The notes below the pieces were generated by a model. The model saw only the letters and a program-made list of their open reading frames with translations. It had not been told where the DNA came from and did not search any database. Positions 9,009 through 18,064 of a stretch of DNA of 64,000 bases are shown here, piece after piece. The stretch spans positions 868,001-932,000 of the forward strand of contig CBDAUF010000002.1 of the NCBI GenBank assembly GCA_965200535.1, in the 5' to 3' direction. Source of the DNA: MPNO01 sp965200535 (lineage in GTDB: Bacteria > Pseudomonadota > Alphaproteobacteria > MPNO01). Positions within the stretch are counted from its first letter, which is position 1. Every line of letters begins with the position of its first letter. The position numbers and the translations under genes were made by a program.

Positions 9009-9806
9009 TCACACCGCGAGCCAGCCGCCGTCGATTGCGAGCGTGTGGCCGGTAACCATCGAGGACGCCTTGCTGGCGAGATAGAGTATGCCCCCCGCCA
9101 GTTCCTCGGGCTCGCCGAAGCGGCCGAGTGGCGTCCGCGCCTGGATTTCGGCGACCACTTCCGGCCGGCGTTGGCGCATGTCGGCGCCCAGATTGGTGTA
9201 GAAGAAGGTGGGCGCGATGGCGTTGACGCGGATGCCGCGGCCCGCCCATTCGACCGCCAGCGATCGGGTCATGTTGACGATCGCTCCCTTGGTCGCCTGG
9301 TAGGGGATGTGGGGGAAGATGGCGTTGGCCCGGAACCCCATGATGGAGGCTATGGAAATAATTCTCCCCTCGCCTTGGGCCAGCATGTACCTCGCCGCCC
9401 GCCGGGCGCAGGCGAACGGGGCGGTCATGTTGACCTCGACCACCGCGTCCCAGTCCTCGTCCGGCATGGTTTCGGTCGGCCCCCGGCGGGCGATTCCAGC
9501 GTTGTTGATCAGGATCTGAAGCCCGCCGAACTGCTCTGCCGCGGCGTCGATAACCGTATCGATACGCTTGCGGTCGGCCACATCGAGTTGCCATGCCTGG
9601 GCCACGCCGCCGGCCTCGCGGATTTCCCGTACGACCCGCTCGGCGGCCGCCTCGTCGACGTCGGTCACCGCGACCCGTGCGCCGGCGCCGGCAAGGGCAA
9701 GCGCGGCGATCCGGCCCAGCCCGCCGCCCGCTCCGGTGACGAACGCGGTGTCTCCGTCGATGCGAAAGAGAGTCTCGATCGAAACCTTGGCGAAGCCCGA
9801 CATCAT
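9009..9806 (-). CDS. SDR family oxidoreductase
   Basis: A 265-residue SDR with TGAGGGLG, NNAG, the IASIMGF segment and YQATK. The C-terminal GHTLAIDGGW is typical of 3-oxoacyl-reductase-like SDRs. The ATG at 9806 has GGGAGACG before it; a second ATG follows directly. It lies 67 bases after the amidase at 9874 and is probably the last gene of the amidase unit. Role unknown. Confidence 0.85.
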   Translation of the reverse strand: MMSGFAKVSIETLFRIDGDTAFVTGAGGGLGRIAALALAGAGARVAVTDVDEAAAERVVREIREAGGVAQAWQLDVADRKRIDTVIDAAAEQFGGLQILINNAGIARRGPTETMPDEDWDAVVEVNMTAPFACARRAARYMLAQGEGRIISIASIMGFRANAIFPHIPYQATKGAIVNMTRSLAVEWAGRGIRVNAIAPTFFYTNLGADMRQRRPEVVAEIQARTPLGRFGEPEELAGGILYLASKASSMVTGHTLAIDGGWLAV

Positions 9807-9873
9807 CGTCTCCCTGAAACCCGGATCGGATCATTCTCCGCCCGACGGGGCGGAATGTCGAAACCCCGCCGCC

Positions 9874-11271
9874 TCAACCGTCGAGCGGCGGTCTCCGGTC
9901 CAGCAGCCCGGCGGCGCGCTCGAAGGCATGCGCCGCACGCAGGACGGTCGCCTCGTCCCAGTGCCGTCCGGCAATTTGCGCTCCGATCGGCATCCCGTCG
10001 TCGGAGAAACCCGCCCGCACCGAGAGGCAGGGATGCGCGGTGAGATTAAACGGAATGCCGATCGTCGGTACGTCGATAAAGGGGAAGGGTTCGGTATCGT
10101 CGAGCGGCGGCGCCGGGGTCAGCATACCGGCGGTGACCACGATGTCGCAGCGCGCGAGCACCGCCTCCAGTTCGGCAAGCAATTCGGTTCGCCCGCGCTG
10201 CGCCTGGATGTAATCGACCGCGCGGAACAGGCTGCCCAGCATCAGCCGGTTGCGGGCGAGGCGTCCGTAGCTTTCCCACTGTGTTTGCAGGCGTTCCTCG
10301 TGGATCGCAAAGGCTTCGGCCGGTACCAGAACGCGGCCCGCCGCGTGCCAATCGATCAGCGGCGATACGGAAACTTCCTCGACTTCCGCGCCGAGACGGG
10401 ACAGCGTTCCCGCGACTCCGTCAATCGCTGCTGCGATATCCGGAGGCGAGGCGAAGTCGTCGGTGTAGAAGTGCCGGATCAGGCCGACCCTGAGGCCTTT
10501 CACCCCGTGCTCCAGACCGGCCGTGTAGTCCGGCACGGCGACATCGGCGCTCATCGGGTCGCGCGGATCGAATCCGGCGAGGACCTGCAGCATGATTGCC
10601 GCGTCTTCGCTGGTTTGCGTCATGGGTCCCACGCAGTCGAAGGAATAGGTGAGAGGCATGTCGCCGTAGGCGCTGACGCGGCCGATTGTGGGTTTCAGAC
10701 CGGCGATGCCGCAGAATGCCGCGGGCAGGCGGATCGACCCCCCCGCGTCGGTCCCCAGAGCGCCAAGGCAAAGCCCCGCGGCGACGGCGGTTCCGGATCC
10801 GCTCGACGACCCGCCGGTGATCCGCGCCACGTTCCACGGGTTGAGAGCCGGCGGGAAGGGCGGTTCGGTCGACGGTCTGCCGCCGAAAGTGAACTCGTAG
10901 GTATTGAGTTGGCCAAGAAGGACGGCGCCGGCTTCCCTGAGCCGGGTGATGACGCCCGCATCCTCGTCCGCCTCGAAATCGATCGTCACGCGCGAATTGG
11001 AGGTCGTCTTCTTTCCCTTCCAGTAGAACACGTCCTTCAGCGCAATCGGAATGCCGTGGAGGGGGCCGAGGTCGATGCCCCGGTCCAGCATCTCTTGCGC
11101 CTCGCGCGCTGTTGCCATGGCCTCGTCGGCGAAAACCCGATGGTAGGCGTGCAGTCCGGGATCGTAACGCGCGATCCGGTCGAGACAGAGCGTCGTGACA
11201 TCCACCGGCGACATTGTCCCGTCGCGAAAACCGCGCGCGGCTTCCGCGATCGTCGGCCACTCAGGTGTCAT
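9874..11271 (-). CDS. Amidase-signature family amidase
   Basis: A 465-residue Ser-cisSer-Lys hydrolase that cleaves a carboxamide. The catalytic lysine is in PIALKDVFYW, the glycine/serine-rich loop is GGSSSGSGTAVAAG, and the nucleophile serine is in GTDAGGSIRLPAAFCG. I start at 11271 (MTPEW), which overlaps the small upstream gene by 11 bases; the longer frame to 11349 would run through that gene. The overlap, plus a small helical partner, recalls GatC/GatA and AtzG/AtzE pairs. Substrate unknown. Confidence 0.88.
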   Translation of the reverse strand: MTPEWPTIAEAARGFRDGTMSPVDVTTLCLDRIARYDPGLHAYHRVFADEAMATAREAQEMLDRGIDLGPLHGIPIALKDVFYWKGKKTTSNSRVTIDFEADEDAGVITRLREAGAVLLGQLNTYEFTFGGRPSTEPPFPPALNPWNVARITGGSSSGSGTAVAAGLCLGALGTDAGGSIRLPAAFCGIAGLKPTIGRVSAYGDMPLTYSFDCVGPMTQTSEDAAIMLQVLAGFDPRDPMSADVAVPDYTAGLEHGVKGLRVGLIRHFYTDDFASPPDIAAAIDGVAGTLSRLGAEVEEVSVSPLIDWHAAGRVLVPAEAFAIHEERLQTQWESYGRLARNRLMLGSLFRAVDYIQAQRGRTELLAELEAVLARCDIVVTAGMLTPAPPLDDTEPFPFIDVPTIGIPFNLTAHPCLSVRAGFSDDGMPIGAQIAGRHWDEATVLRAAHAFERAAGLLDRRPPLDG

Positions 11272-11464
11272 CAGGGGATCCCGGCGGGGTGAAATGGGGA
11301 AGAGTGCGGACTTCCCAGTTCCGTGCCGGCCGGCGGGTACGCGCGGCAAGCTTCATGAGCGTGCTGTAGGCGGCGCGGAGGTCGGCCTTTTCGTCCTCGG
11401 AGACCGGAACCCCGGAGGCGTCGATCAGCGCCTCGAACATCGCATCCTGCTTCGGCTCGGTCAT
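11261..11464 (-). CDS. Small protein, possible GatC/AtzG-like amidase partner
   Basis: A 67-residue, charged, probably helical protein with no transmembrane segment. It is translated just before and overlapping the amidase at 11271, in the position where GatC- or AtzG-type small subunits sit next to their amidase. Central region: an acidic helix (VSEDEKADLRAAYSTLMKLA) followed by RTRRPARNWEVRT. I do not see a clear family signature, so the partner role rests on size, position and overlap. The start has GAGG about 9 bases upstream. It also lies 10 bases from the previous amidase stop. Confidence 0.6.
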   Translation of the reverse strand: MTEPKQDAMFEALIDASGVPVSEDEKADLRAAYSTLMKLAARTRRPARNWEVRTLPHFTPPGSPDDT

Positions 11465-11474
11465 AGGGGTGGCC

Positions 11475-12899
11475 TCATCCGGTCGGATCGATCGGCGTCG
11501 CGACGGCGGAGCGCGCCTCGATCACCTCGCCGGCGGCGAGCAGGCGCTCCTCGCCGAAGCGGGCGGAGACGATCTGGACCCCCACCGGCACGCCGTCGGC
11601 GAGGTCCACCGGCACCGAGAGGCCCGGCAGGCCGAGCAGCGAGACGGCGAGTAACGGCCCATGTGCGTCGAGCATCTCACGCACCGCGTCATCGCCCTTC
11701 TGGTCGTGGTCGATCGGGTAGGGGCGCTGCCACGAGATCGGCATGACCACGATGGGAAAGCGTTCGAAAAACCCGTTCCAGTCGCGCAGCATGGTGGTCC
11801 GCTCGGCGAGCGCCCGAACGTAACTCGAATAGTCGAGTTCGCCGGCGTAGGCGCGCACCGAGGCGCGGGCGCGCTTCACCGCCGGGTCGCCGAATTTCTC
11901 GATGCCGCTCGACGATGCCGCGCGTTCCGCCGGCGTTGCGGCGCGTTCCTCGGCCATGAGCACCGGCCAGAAAAGGCCGGCCGCCTCCTCCAACCGGGGC
12001 GGGGCCGCTTCCTCGACATCGTAGCCCGCGCCTTCCAGCCAGGCGCCCGCCTTGTCGACCGCTTCGGCGACCGCCGGATCGGCGTCGGGCCGGGAAGCGA
12101 GGACGGCGGCGCGCCCGCGGCCCCGCCGCTCCTGTGCGGCGAGCGGCACCGGCACCGACCAAGGGTCGCGCGGGTCGGGCGCCGCCAGCGCCTCGAGACC
12201 GAGGCGGATGTCTCCGACGGTGCGCGCAAGCGGGCCCTGGACGTTCGCCATCTGGGACGAGATCCCGCGCTCCTCGGCGGCAGAAGGGTTGAAATCCGGC
12301 ACCCGCCCGAGACTCGGGCGCAAACCGGCGACGCCGCAAGCATAGGCCGGGTAGCGCACCGAACCGGCGCGGTCGTTGCCATGCCCGATCGGTCCGATGC
12401 CGGCTGCGACGGCGGCGGCAGCCCCGCCGCTCGACCCGCCCGGGGTGCGCTCCGGATCCCAGGGATTGAGCGTCCGCCCATGCAGGTCGTTGTCGGTGAA
12501 ATAGCGCGTCGAAAAGCCGGGGACGTTGGTCCGCCCGAGAATCACCGCGCCCGCCTTGCGCAGGTTGGCCACCGGAATGCTGTCTTCGGCGACCGGCGTG
12601 TTGGCGAATGCGGTTACGCCGTTGGTGGTGGGCCGCCCGGCGTAGTCGACGTTGATCTTGACCGTTACCGGCACCCCGTGGAGGACCCCCGGCGTGTCGC
12701 CCCGCCGCATCGCCTCGTCCGCCCGGTCGGCGGCCGCCAGCGCCTCTTCGGCGAGGATATCGACAACGGCATTGATGCGCGGATTAACCGCATCGAGCCG
12801 CGCGAGGCAGCTTTCCGTCGCCTCGCGGCTCGAGATCGCGCGCGTCCGGATGCCGCGGGCAAGCCGTTCCGCCGTCCAGCGCCACAATTCGTCGCCCAT
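11475..12899 (-). CDS. Amidase-signature family amidase
   Basis: A 474-residue second amidase. The lysine lies in VPVTVKINVD, the loop is GGSSGGAAAAVAAG, and the nucleophile region reads GNDRAGSVRYPAYACG where most relatives have GxDxGGSxRxPA; the serine is kept but the preceding glycine is alanine. I start at the ATG at 12899, with GAGAGGG before it; the frame stays open to 13322 but that overlaps the divergent thioesterase. It heads the unit amidase, small protein, amidase, SDR. The two amidases differ clearly, so this is not a recent tandem duplicate. Confidence 0.88.
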   Translation of the reverse strand: MGDELWRWTAERLARGIRTRAISSREATESCLARLDAVNPRINAVVDILAEEALAAADRADEAMRRGDTPGVLHGVPVTVKINVDYAGRPTTNGVTAFANTPVAEDSIPVANLRKAGAVILGRTNVPGFSTRYFTDNDLHGRTLNPWDPERTPGGSSGGAAAAVAAGIGPIGHGNDRAGSVRYPAYACGVAGLRPSLGRVPDFNPSAAEERGISSQMANVQGPLARTVGDIRLGLEALAAPDPRDPWSVPVPLAAQERRGRGRAAVLASRPDADPAVAEAVDKAGAWLEGAGYDVEEAAPPRLEEAAGLFWPVLMAEERAATPAERAASSSGIEKFGDPAVKRARASVRAYAGELDYSSYVRALAERTTMLRDWNGFFERFPIVVMPISWQRPYPIDHDQKGDDAVREMLDAHGPLLAVSLLGLPGLSVPVDLADGVPVGVQIVSARFGEERLLAAGEVIEARSAVATPIDPTG

Positions 12900-12956
12900 G
12901 CCAGCCCTCTCGTGTGCCCGGTGTTGCCCGCTTCGCCCATCGTCTAGTTTACGGCG

Positions 12957-13388
12957 ATGGACGCCCTGCCGGAAGCATACACGGACTGGATGCTGGCCGA
13001 GTTCCGGGACGCCCCGGTGACGGCCCTCCTTGGCGCGCAGGCGATATCCTACGATGCCGCCAGCGGCGTGTTCAAAGTCGGGTTCGCGGGCAAGAGCGAG
13101 TTCTGCAACATGCTGGGCACGATCCAGGGCGGCATGATCACCGCGATGCTCGACACCGCCATGTCGTTTGCCGCGCTCGCGCGGGTCGGTCCGGCGTTTC
13201 GCGTGCCGACGCTGGAGATCAAGACGACCTACGTCGCGCCCGCCCGCCCCGGCCGGCTGATCGGCGAAGGCTGGACGGTGCGGACGGGAAGAACGGTCTC
13301 TTTCATGGAAGGCCGCCTGCATGACGCCGCGGGCGCCCTGATCGCCGCGGCGACGGGGACAGCGCGCGTGCGCCGGTTCAGGGGTTGA
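12957..13388 (+). CDS. PaaI-type hotdog thioesterase
   Basis: A 143-residue hotdog-fold protein that would hydrolyse acyl- or aryl-CoA thioesters. Core: NMLGTIQGGMITAMLDTAMSFA on the central helix, then LEIKTTYVAPARPGRLIGEG and a closing strand. The usual HGG of this family reads QGG here, a change at a conserved position. It is divergent from the amidase unit across 57 bp and convergent with the dehalogenase-like gene. It may clear aromatic CoA esters made elsewhere in the window. Confidence 0.85.
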   Translation: MDALPEAYTDWMLAEFRDAPVTALLGAQAISYDAASGVFKVGFAGKSEFCNMLGTIQGGMITAMLDTAMSFAALARVGPAFRVPTLEIKTTYVAPARPGRLIGEGWTVRTGRTVSFMEGRLHDAAGALIAAATGTARVRRFRG

Positions 13389-13431
13389 GAAGAACCGGCC
13401 CGGCGCCCGCGGACACGCGCCGCCGTCTTCT
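13388..13431. terminator. Possible bidirectional terminator
   Basis: Between two convergent genes, AGAAGA (13388-13393) pairs with TCTTCT (13426-13431), and CGGCGC (13401-13406) pairs with GCGCCG (13417-13422), giving a nested hairpin with an uneven internal loop. There is no U-run, so factor-independent function is uncertain. Confidence 0.4.
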
Positions 13432-13442
13432 GCCGCGCGGCC

Positions 13443-15638
13443 CTAATCCTTCGCGTAGGGGTTCGCGACGAGTTTGTTTTTTGGATCGTTGACGCCGGTG
13501 GGCGGCGTGGGGTTGTAATGCTCCGGCTTGTGGGCGCCGTTCGCCAGCCGCGCTTGCGCCTCGGCCGGGGTTTCAATCTGCTCCTTCGCCGCCAGGGCCT
13601 GCTTGCGGTCGACCGCGAACGGCTTCGCCGAATCCGGCGGCGGCATCATGCTCGCGTGGTAGTAGGCCATCTTCTGCTTCGACGGATCGAGCTTGCGCGA
13701 CGGATCGATGTCCCGCCGGTTGGTCGCCTTGGGCGCGGTGGCGACGCCGTCGATCACTTCGTGGTCGAACCACCATTTCTTCACCGGGTTGCGTTTGCCG
13801 TTGCCGAGAACATCGTCCAGCCATGCCGCGACCGGCACCATCGCCGGTTTCAGGAACATCGCGTTGATGCCGAGCCAGCTCGCCATCCGGGTCAACAGCG
13901 GGCCGTCGGCATCGACCACCTTGTTGAGCGGGCAGGTCTTCATGCAGCGCCCGCAGGCGGAGCCCTTGACGTTGGTCAGGCGGTAGCGCGTGCAGCGTTC
14001 GACATCCGGTTTCCAGATCTCGTAGCCGTTGAACATCACCTTGTCGCCCCAGGGGATCGCGTCGCAGGGGCATTCGCGGGCGCATTTGAAACAGTTGTTG
14101 CAAAAATACTGGAGGCCGAAATCAATCGGCTTGTCCGGCACCAGCGGCATGTCGGTAGTCAGGACCACGGTCTTGAGCCGCGGGCCGAGAAACGGATTCA
14201 GGATCAGCTCGCCGATCCTCGACAGTTCGCCCAGTCCGGCCCACAACACCAGCGGGATATGCAGCACGTCGCTGTCGGCGTTGGTCTGCGATCGCGCGGG
14301 GAAGCCGCTCGCGCGCAATTGATCGGCCATGACCGAGGCGATCTCTGCGCCCCGCAGGTAGGCGCGCATCGACTGGGCGCCGGAAATCCAGTCGTCGCCG
14401 CTCGCGCCTTCCATGGTGTCGAACCCCTGGTCGATCAGTATCACCACCGCGTATTTGTGGTAGGGCTCGATGGGATCGCCGTTTTCCTTGTGCGAGTACC
14501 AGGCGTAACGCGGGATCTCGCACACCCCGGCTACATCGGCGCCGAGGAAGTAGGCGAGCGACTTGAGGGCCCGGGTGTTGGCTTCGGCGTCCTGATACCG
14601 CCCGGTATCGACATCGGCGACCGGCCCGTCCTGGTAGAGCACCATCTTGCGGATGGCCTTGAGCTGACTCTGCGACAGCGGATGCTTGAAGGAGAAGACC
14701 CGCCGCGCCAGCTGCGCCTTCACCCCGAGGTCGCCCTGCAGCGCTCGTTCGAAGAAGCTCGCCCGCTTCGGCACCCGCGGCACCTCGTCATCGACGATCA
14801 GGGTCGTCGGCCGGTCGACCCGCTTCACCGTCTCCATCGCAAAGGGGCCGAGATCGGTGCGGCGTCTGGCGCGCCGGTTCCGTTCGCGCCCGGATCGTGC
14901 GCCCGCGCGCCCCAGCCAGAAGCCGAACCCCTTGGACGCGCCGAGCGCCTTTGCGGCAAGCGGCCTGTCGATAGCGAGCGCGTAGTCCGTCGACACGACG
15001 CAAAGCGAGAACGCGTCCTCGACGAACGGGTTTACGATGGAAGCACCGCGCCGGACCGCGAGCCCGGAAAGCACCGCCAGGCGGTCGACATCGACGCGCA
15101 CGGCATCGACGCCGTGCATGTGGGCGTCATAGCCCATGACACGGATGTGGCCGGCGATCAGGGCAGCGATTTCAGCCGCGCGCATCTCCGCGTTGGCGGC
15201 GACCGCTGGCAGAGTCCATTCGCGGGCGAGATTCCCTTGCTCGGCGACCCGTGCATGCTCGATGAGAACGACGATCGCATGGTCGTGGCCGTACGGTTCC
15301 GCGCCGGCGATCCAGGCGTTATCCGGAATCTTGCAGATGCCGACCTGGCTCGCGTCCATGAAGTAGCCGACGCCCTTGATATCGACCGACCGCCGTTCCA
15401 GATCGTCGCCGACAGGCGCCTTCTCCTTCGCTGCTTCGGCGTCCGCGAACTCGGCGTAGAGCCGGGTGAATTTTCCGATCGAATCGACGAGCGATCCTTC
15501 GGCGGGCTCGCGCGCTGGCGCGGCAACCGCGGGGCGTTCTGCCTCCGCGGCGACGACCGAGTCGTCGCGCGGCAGCGTCTCGAGCGGAAAAGGCCCCAGA
15601 TGAAACGGCCGTCCGGCCGACCGGGATCGCAACAGCAC
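13443..15638 (-). CDS. Reductive-dehalogenase-like protein, cytoplasmic, internally duplicated
   Basis: A 731-residue protein of the cobamide and two [4Fe-4S] cluster reductive dehalogenase family. Cluster ligands: C513, C516, C519, C523 (CNNCFKCARECP) and C549, C562, C565, C569. Residues about 90-227 and 362-503 are two copies of one domain: each has YF, then V[AG][GI]C.IP, AIVVLIEH / AVVILIDQ, RAAEIA / RGAEIA, and a NPF segment; LGPFxxET precedes both. The second copy is the likely cobamide module, the first looks degenerate. There is no twin-arginine signal and no RdhB anchor gene, as in catabolic cytosolic enzymes such as that of Nitratireductor pacificus (from memory). The GTG at 15638 has GGGGGA before it; a TTG at 15704 has none. 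No fused reductase at the C-terminus. Confidence 0.82.
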   Translation of the reverse strand: MLLRSRSAGRPFHLGPFPLETLPRDDSVVAAEAERPAVAAPAREPAEGSLVDSIGKFTRLYAEFADAEAAKEKAPVGDDLERRSVDIKGVGYFMDASQVGICKIPDNAWIAGAEPYGHDHAIVVLIEHARVAEQGNLAREWTLPAVAANAEMRAAEIAALIAGHIRVMGYDAHMHGVDAVRVDVDRLAVLSGLAVRRGASIVNPFVEDAFSLCVVSTDYALAIDRPLAAKALGASKGFGFWLGRAGARSGRERNRRARRRTDLGPFAMETVKRVDRPTTLIVDDEVPRVPKRASFFERALQGDLGVKAQLARRVFSFKHPLSQSQLKAIRKMVLYQDGPVADVDTGRYQDAEANTRALKSLAYFLGADVAGVCEIPRYAWYSHKENGDPIEPYHKYAVVILIDQGFDTMEGASGDDWISGAQSMRAYLRGAEIASVMADQLRASGFPARSQTNADSDVLHIPLVLWAGLGELSRIGELILNPFLGPRLKTVVLTTDMPLVPDKPIDFGLQYFCNNCFKCARECPCDAIPWGDKVMFNGYEIWKPDVERCTRYRLTNVKGSACGRCMKTCPLNKVVDADGPLLTRMASWLGINAMFLKPAMVPVAAWLDDVLGNGKRNPVKKWWFDHEVIDGVATAPKATNRRDIDPSRKLDPSKQKMAYYHASMMPPPDSAKPFAVDRKQALAAKEQIETPAEAQARLANGAHKPEHYNPTPPTGVNDPKNKLVANPYAKD

Positions 15639-15709
15639 GGTCGTGTCCCCCAATCTCTGTCGTGTCTGGCCGGGACGGTTACACGGGCAGCGGTCCAATG
15701 CCAAACAGT

Positions 15710-18052
15710 TTACGCGCTGCGGGCCGCGCGGATGGCGCTCCAGACGCGAAACGGCGTCGCCGGCATCTGGATATCGGCGACGCCGAGCGGCCGCAGCGCA
15801 TCGACGATAGCATTAACTATCACCGCCGGTGCCGGCGTTGTGCCGCCTTCGCCGCCCGCCTTGATGCCGAGCGGATTGGTTGGCGACGGAACCTCGTTGA
15901 GCGCCGTCTCGAAGAACGGGAAATGGTCGGCGCGCGGCAGGGCGTAGTCCATGAACGAGCCGGCCAGCGGCTGTTCGCTTTCCGGGTCGTTGACGCAGAC
16001 CTCCCACAACGCCTGGCCGACCCCCTGGACGATGCCGCCATGCGTCTGACCGTCGACGATCATGGGGTTGATCGCGCGCCCCACGTCGTCGACCGCGGCG
16101 TAGCGGGCGATCTCCACCGCCCCGGTCTCCGGGTCGATCTCGACCTCGCAGACATGGCAGCCGTTGGGGAAGACCGGGGTGTGCATCTCATTGTCGGCGA
16201 CGACGGTAAGCGCGCCGCCATCCGCCGCCGCGGCAACCTCGTATAGGGTTGCCGCACGGTCGGTGCCGGCGACAAGAAACCGGCCGCCGATAAAGCTGAT
16301 GTCTTCCTGCGCCGCTTCCAGCAGGCCGGCCGCGAGCGGCATCGCTTCCGCAACCAGTTGGTCGATCGCCTTCACGATCACGGTTCCCGCCATGCGCATG
16401 GACCGGCCGGAATGCGAACCTCCGCCCACCTTGACGATATCGGTATCGCCGATGACGACGCGGATCTCTTCCACGGGGAGGGAGAACCGTTCGGCCGCGA
16501 CCTGGGCGAAGCTGGTCTCGTGGCCTTGGCCGCTCGGCTGGGTGCCGATGACGACATTGACTGTGCGGTCGGCGCCACGCACGCGAATCCTAGTCTGCTC
16601 TATGGGGGTGCCGATCGAGGATTCAACATAGTGGGCGACACCCCGCCCCAGCATTCGGCCGCGCGATACGGCTTCCTCCCGGCGCGCCGCGAAACCGTCC
16701 GGACCGGAAAGTTCCACCGCCATGTCGAGGCTCTTCTCGTATTCGCCGCTGTCATAGGTCATACCCACGGCATTGCGGTAAGGCATCTGGTCGGGCGCGA
16801 CCAGGTTCCGGCGCCGCAGTTCCACCGCGTCCATGCCGAGTTCGAGGGCGGCCATTTCGATCAGCCGCTCGATGGCAAAAATGCACTCCGGGCGGCCCGA
16901 ACTCCGATAGGCGTTGGTCGGCGGGGTGTTGGAAAACGTCGCGCGAGAGCGCAGCCAGGCGGCCGGGACGCGATACGAGCCGGTAACGATTCCGGAGCCC
17001 TTCGACAGCGGCGAAAGCGAAACGCAGCGCGCGCCGACATTGCTCAGGTTCTCCGCCCGCAGGCCGAGGATGACGCCGTCGCCGTCGAAAGCGAGCGCTA
17101 CCTCGGTCACCAGATCGCGCCCCTGATAGTCGCTGACGAAGGCTTCGCTCCGATCAACGGTGCACTTGACCGGCCGGCCCACCTTCTTCGAGGCCCAAGT
17201 TGCCAGCGGAAATTCGACATAGCAGCGGTTGCGTGTGCCGAAATTGCCGCCGACATCGTAGGAATGGATGCGCACCCGGTCGGGCGCGACGCCGAGGACT
17301 GCCGCAATCTCGCGTTTCTGGCGCACCGCGCCGCCGCTCCCGGCATGGATCGTGTAGCGCCCGTCCGCCGTATCGTATGAGGCGAGCGCCGAGCGCGGCT
17401 CCAGCGGGCAGCCGGTCACCCGCGGGATGCCGAAACGGCGGGCGACGACATGGGCCGCCGCGGCAAACGCCTCCTCGGTGGCCGCCTCGTCGCCGAAGAA
17501 GGTTTCGACGAGGACGTTGTCGGCGCAATCGTCCCATACCGATGGCGCACCCGGGGCGGCTGCCGAGAGCGTATCGGTGACCGCGGCCAGCGGCTCGTAG
17601 TCGATATCCACTGCCTCGGCTGCCTGCCGCGCCCGGCTCGCCGTATCGGCGACCGCCATGGCGACGGCCTCGCCAACATAGCGCGCCCTGTCGGTCGGCA
17701 GCAGCGCATGATCGCCGACGAACACCCCGGTCCCGCCGGGGCCATGGAGCTTGAGGTCGAACCGGGTCTTGGGCAGCGGGCTGTGATCGATCGCGCCAAG
17801 GTTGTCCGCCGCACAGTCGGCGCCGGTGAAGACGGCCAGGACGCCGGGCAGCGCCAGCGCCGCCGTCTTGTCCACCGACCGGATGAGGGCGTGCGGATAC
17901 GGGGAACGCACCATCGCCGCGTGGACCTGGCCGGGCAGCGAAAAGTCGTCGCTGAAGCGGCCCCGTCCGGTCAGGAGACGCGCATCCTCCTTGCGCCGGA
18001 CCGGCCGACCGATCGTCCCTGTCGGTTCGATGCTACGACACCCGGACTGCAC
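15710..18052 (-). CDS. Xanthine dehydrogenase family molybdopterin-binding (large) subunit
   Basis: A 780-residue molybdenum hydroxylase large subunit of the CoxL/aldehyde oxidase family. It opens with RPVRRKEDARLLTGRGRF and has the cofactor-binding AYRSSGRPE loop near residue 385, close to the AYRGAGR of form II CoxL-like proteins and unlike the Cys-containing AYXCSFR of true CO dehydrogenase. GVAHYVESS, GTQPSGQGHETSFAQ and the C-terminal GGEGGTTPAPAVI glutamate region are also present. The Fe-S (small) and FAD (medium) subunits that normally accompany it are not adjacent. Substrate probably an aldehyde or N-heterocycle. It ends 71 bases before the dehalogenase-like gene. Confidence 0.88.
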   Translation of the reverse strand: MQSGCRSIEPTGTIGRPVRRKEDARLLTGRGRFSDDFSLPGQVHAAMVRSPYPHALIRSVDKTAALALPGVLAVFTGADCAADNLGAIDHSPLPKTRFDLKLHGPGGTGVFVGDHALLPTDRARYVGEAVAMAVADTASRARQAAEAVDIDYEPLAAVTDTLSAAAPGAPSVWDDCADNVLVETFFGDEAATEEAFAAAAHVVARRFGIPRVTGCPLEPRSALASYDTADGRYTIHAGSGGAVRQKREIAAVLGVAPDRVRIHSYDVGGNFGTRNRCYVEFPLATWASKKVGRPVKCTVDRSEAFVSDYQGRDLVTEVALAFDGDGVILGLRAENLSNVGARCVSLSPLSKGSGIVTGSYRVPAAWLRSRATFSNTPPTNAYRSSGRPECIFAIERLIEMAALELGMDAVELRRRNLVAPDQMPYRNAVGMTYDSGEYEKSLDMAVELSGPDGFAARREEAVSRGRMLGRGVAHYVESSIGTPIEQTRIRVRGADRTVNVVIGTQPSGQGHETSFAQVAAERFSLPVEEIRVVIGDTDIVKVGGGSHSGRSMRMAGTVIVKAIDQLVAEAMPLAAGLLEAAQEDISFIGGRFLVAGTDRAATLYEVAAAADGGALTVVADNEMHTPVFPNGCHVCEVEIDPETGAVEIARYAAVDDVGRAINPMIVDGQTHGGIVQGVGQALWEVCVNDPESEQPLAGSFMDYALPRADHFPFFETALNEVPSPTNPLGIKAGGEGGTTPAPAVIVNAIVDALRPLGVADIQMPATPFRVWSAIRAARSA

Positions 18053-18064
18053 TGACTCCGCAGG

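Noticed and set aside
15639..15704. TTG start at 15704 for the dehalogenase-like gene
   Set aside because: No ribosome site before it, while GGGGGA precedes the GTG at 15638 and the first repeat is fully included from there.
13518..15947. 809-codon plus-strand open frame
   Set aside because: Antisense to the reductive-dehalogenase-like gene, whose Fe-S motifs are unmistakable; the plus frame has no family features.
15710..18052. True carbon monoxide dehydrogenase (CoxL form I)
   Set aside because: The active-site loop reads AYRSSGR and lacks the cysteine of AYXCSFR, and coxS and coxM are not adjacent.
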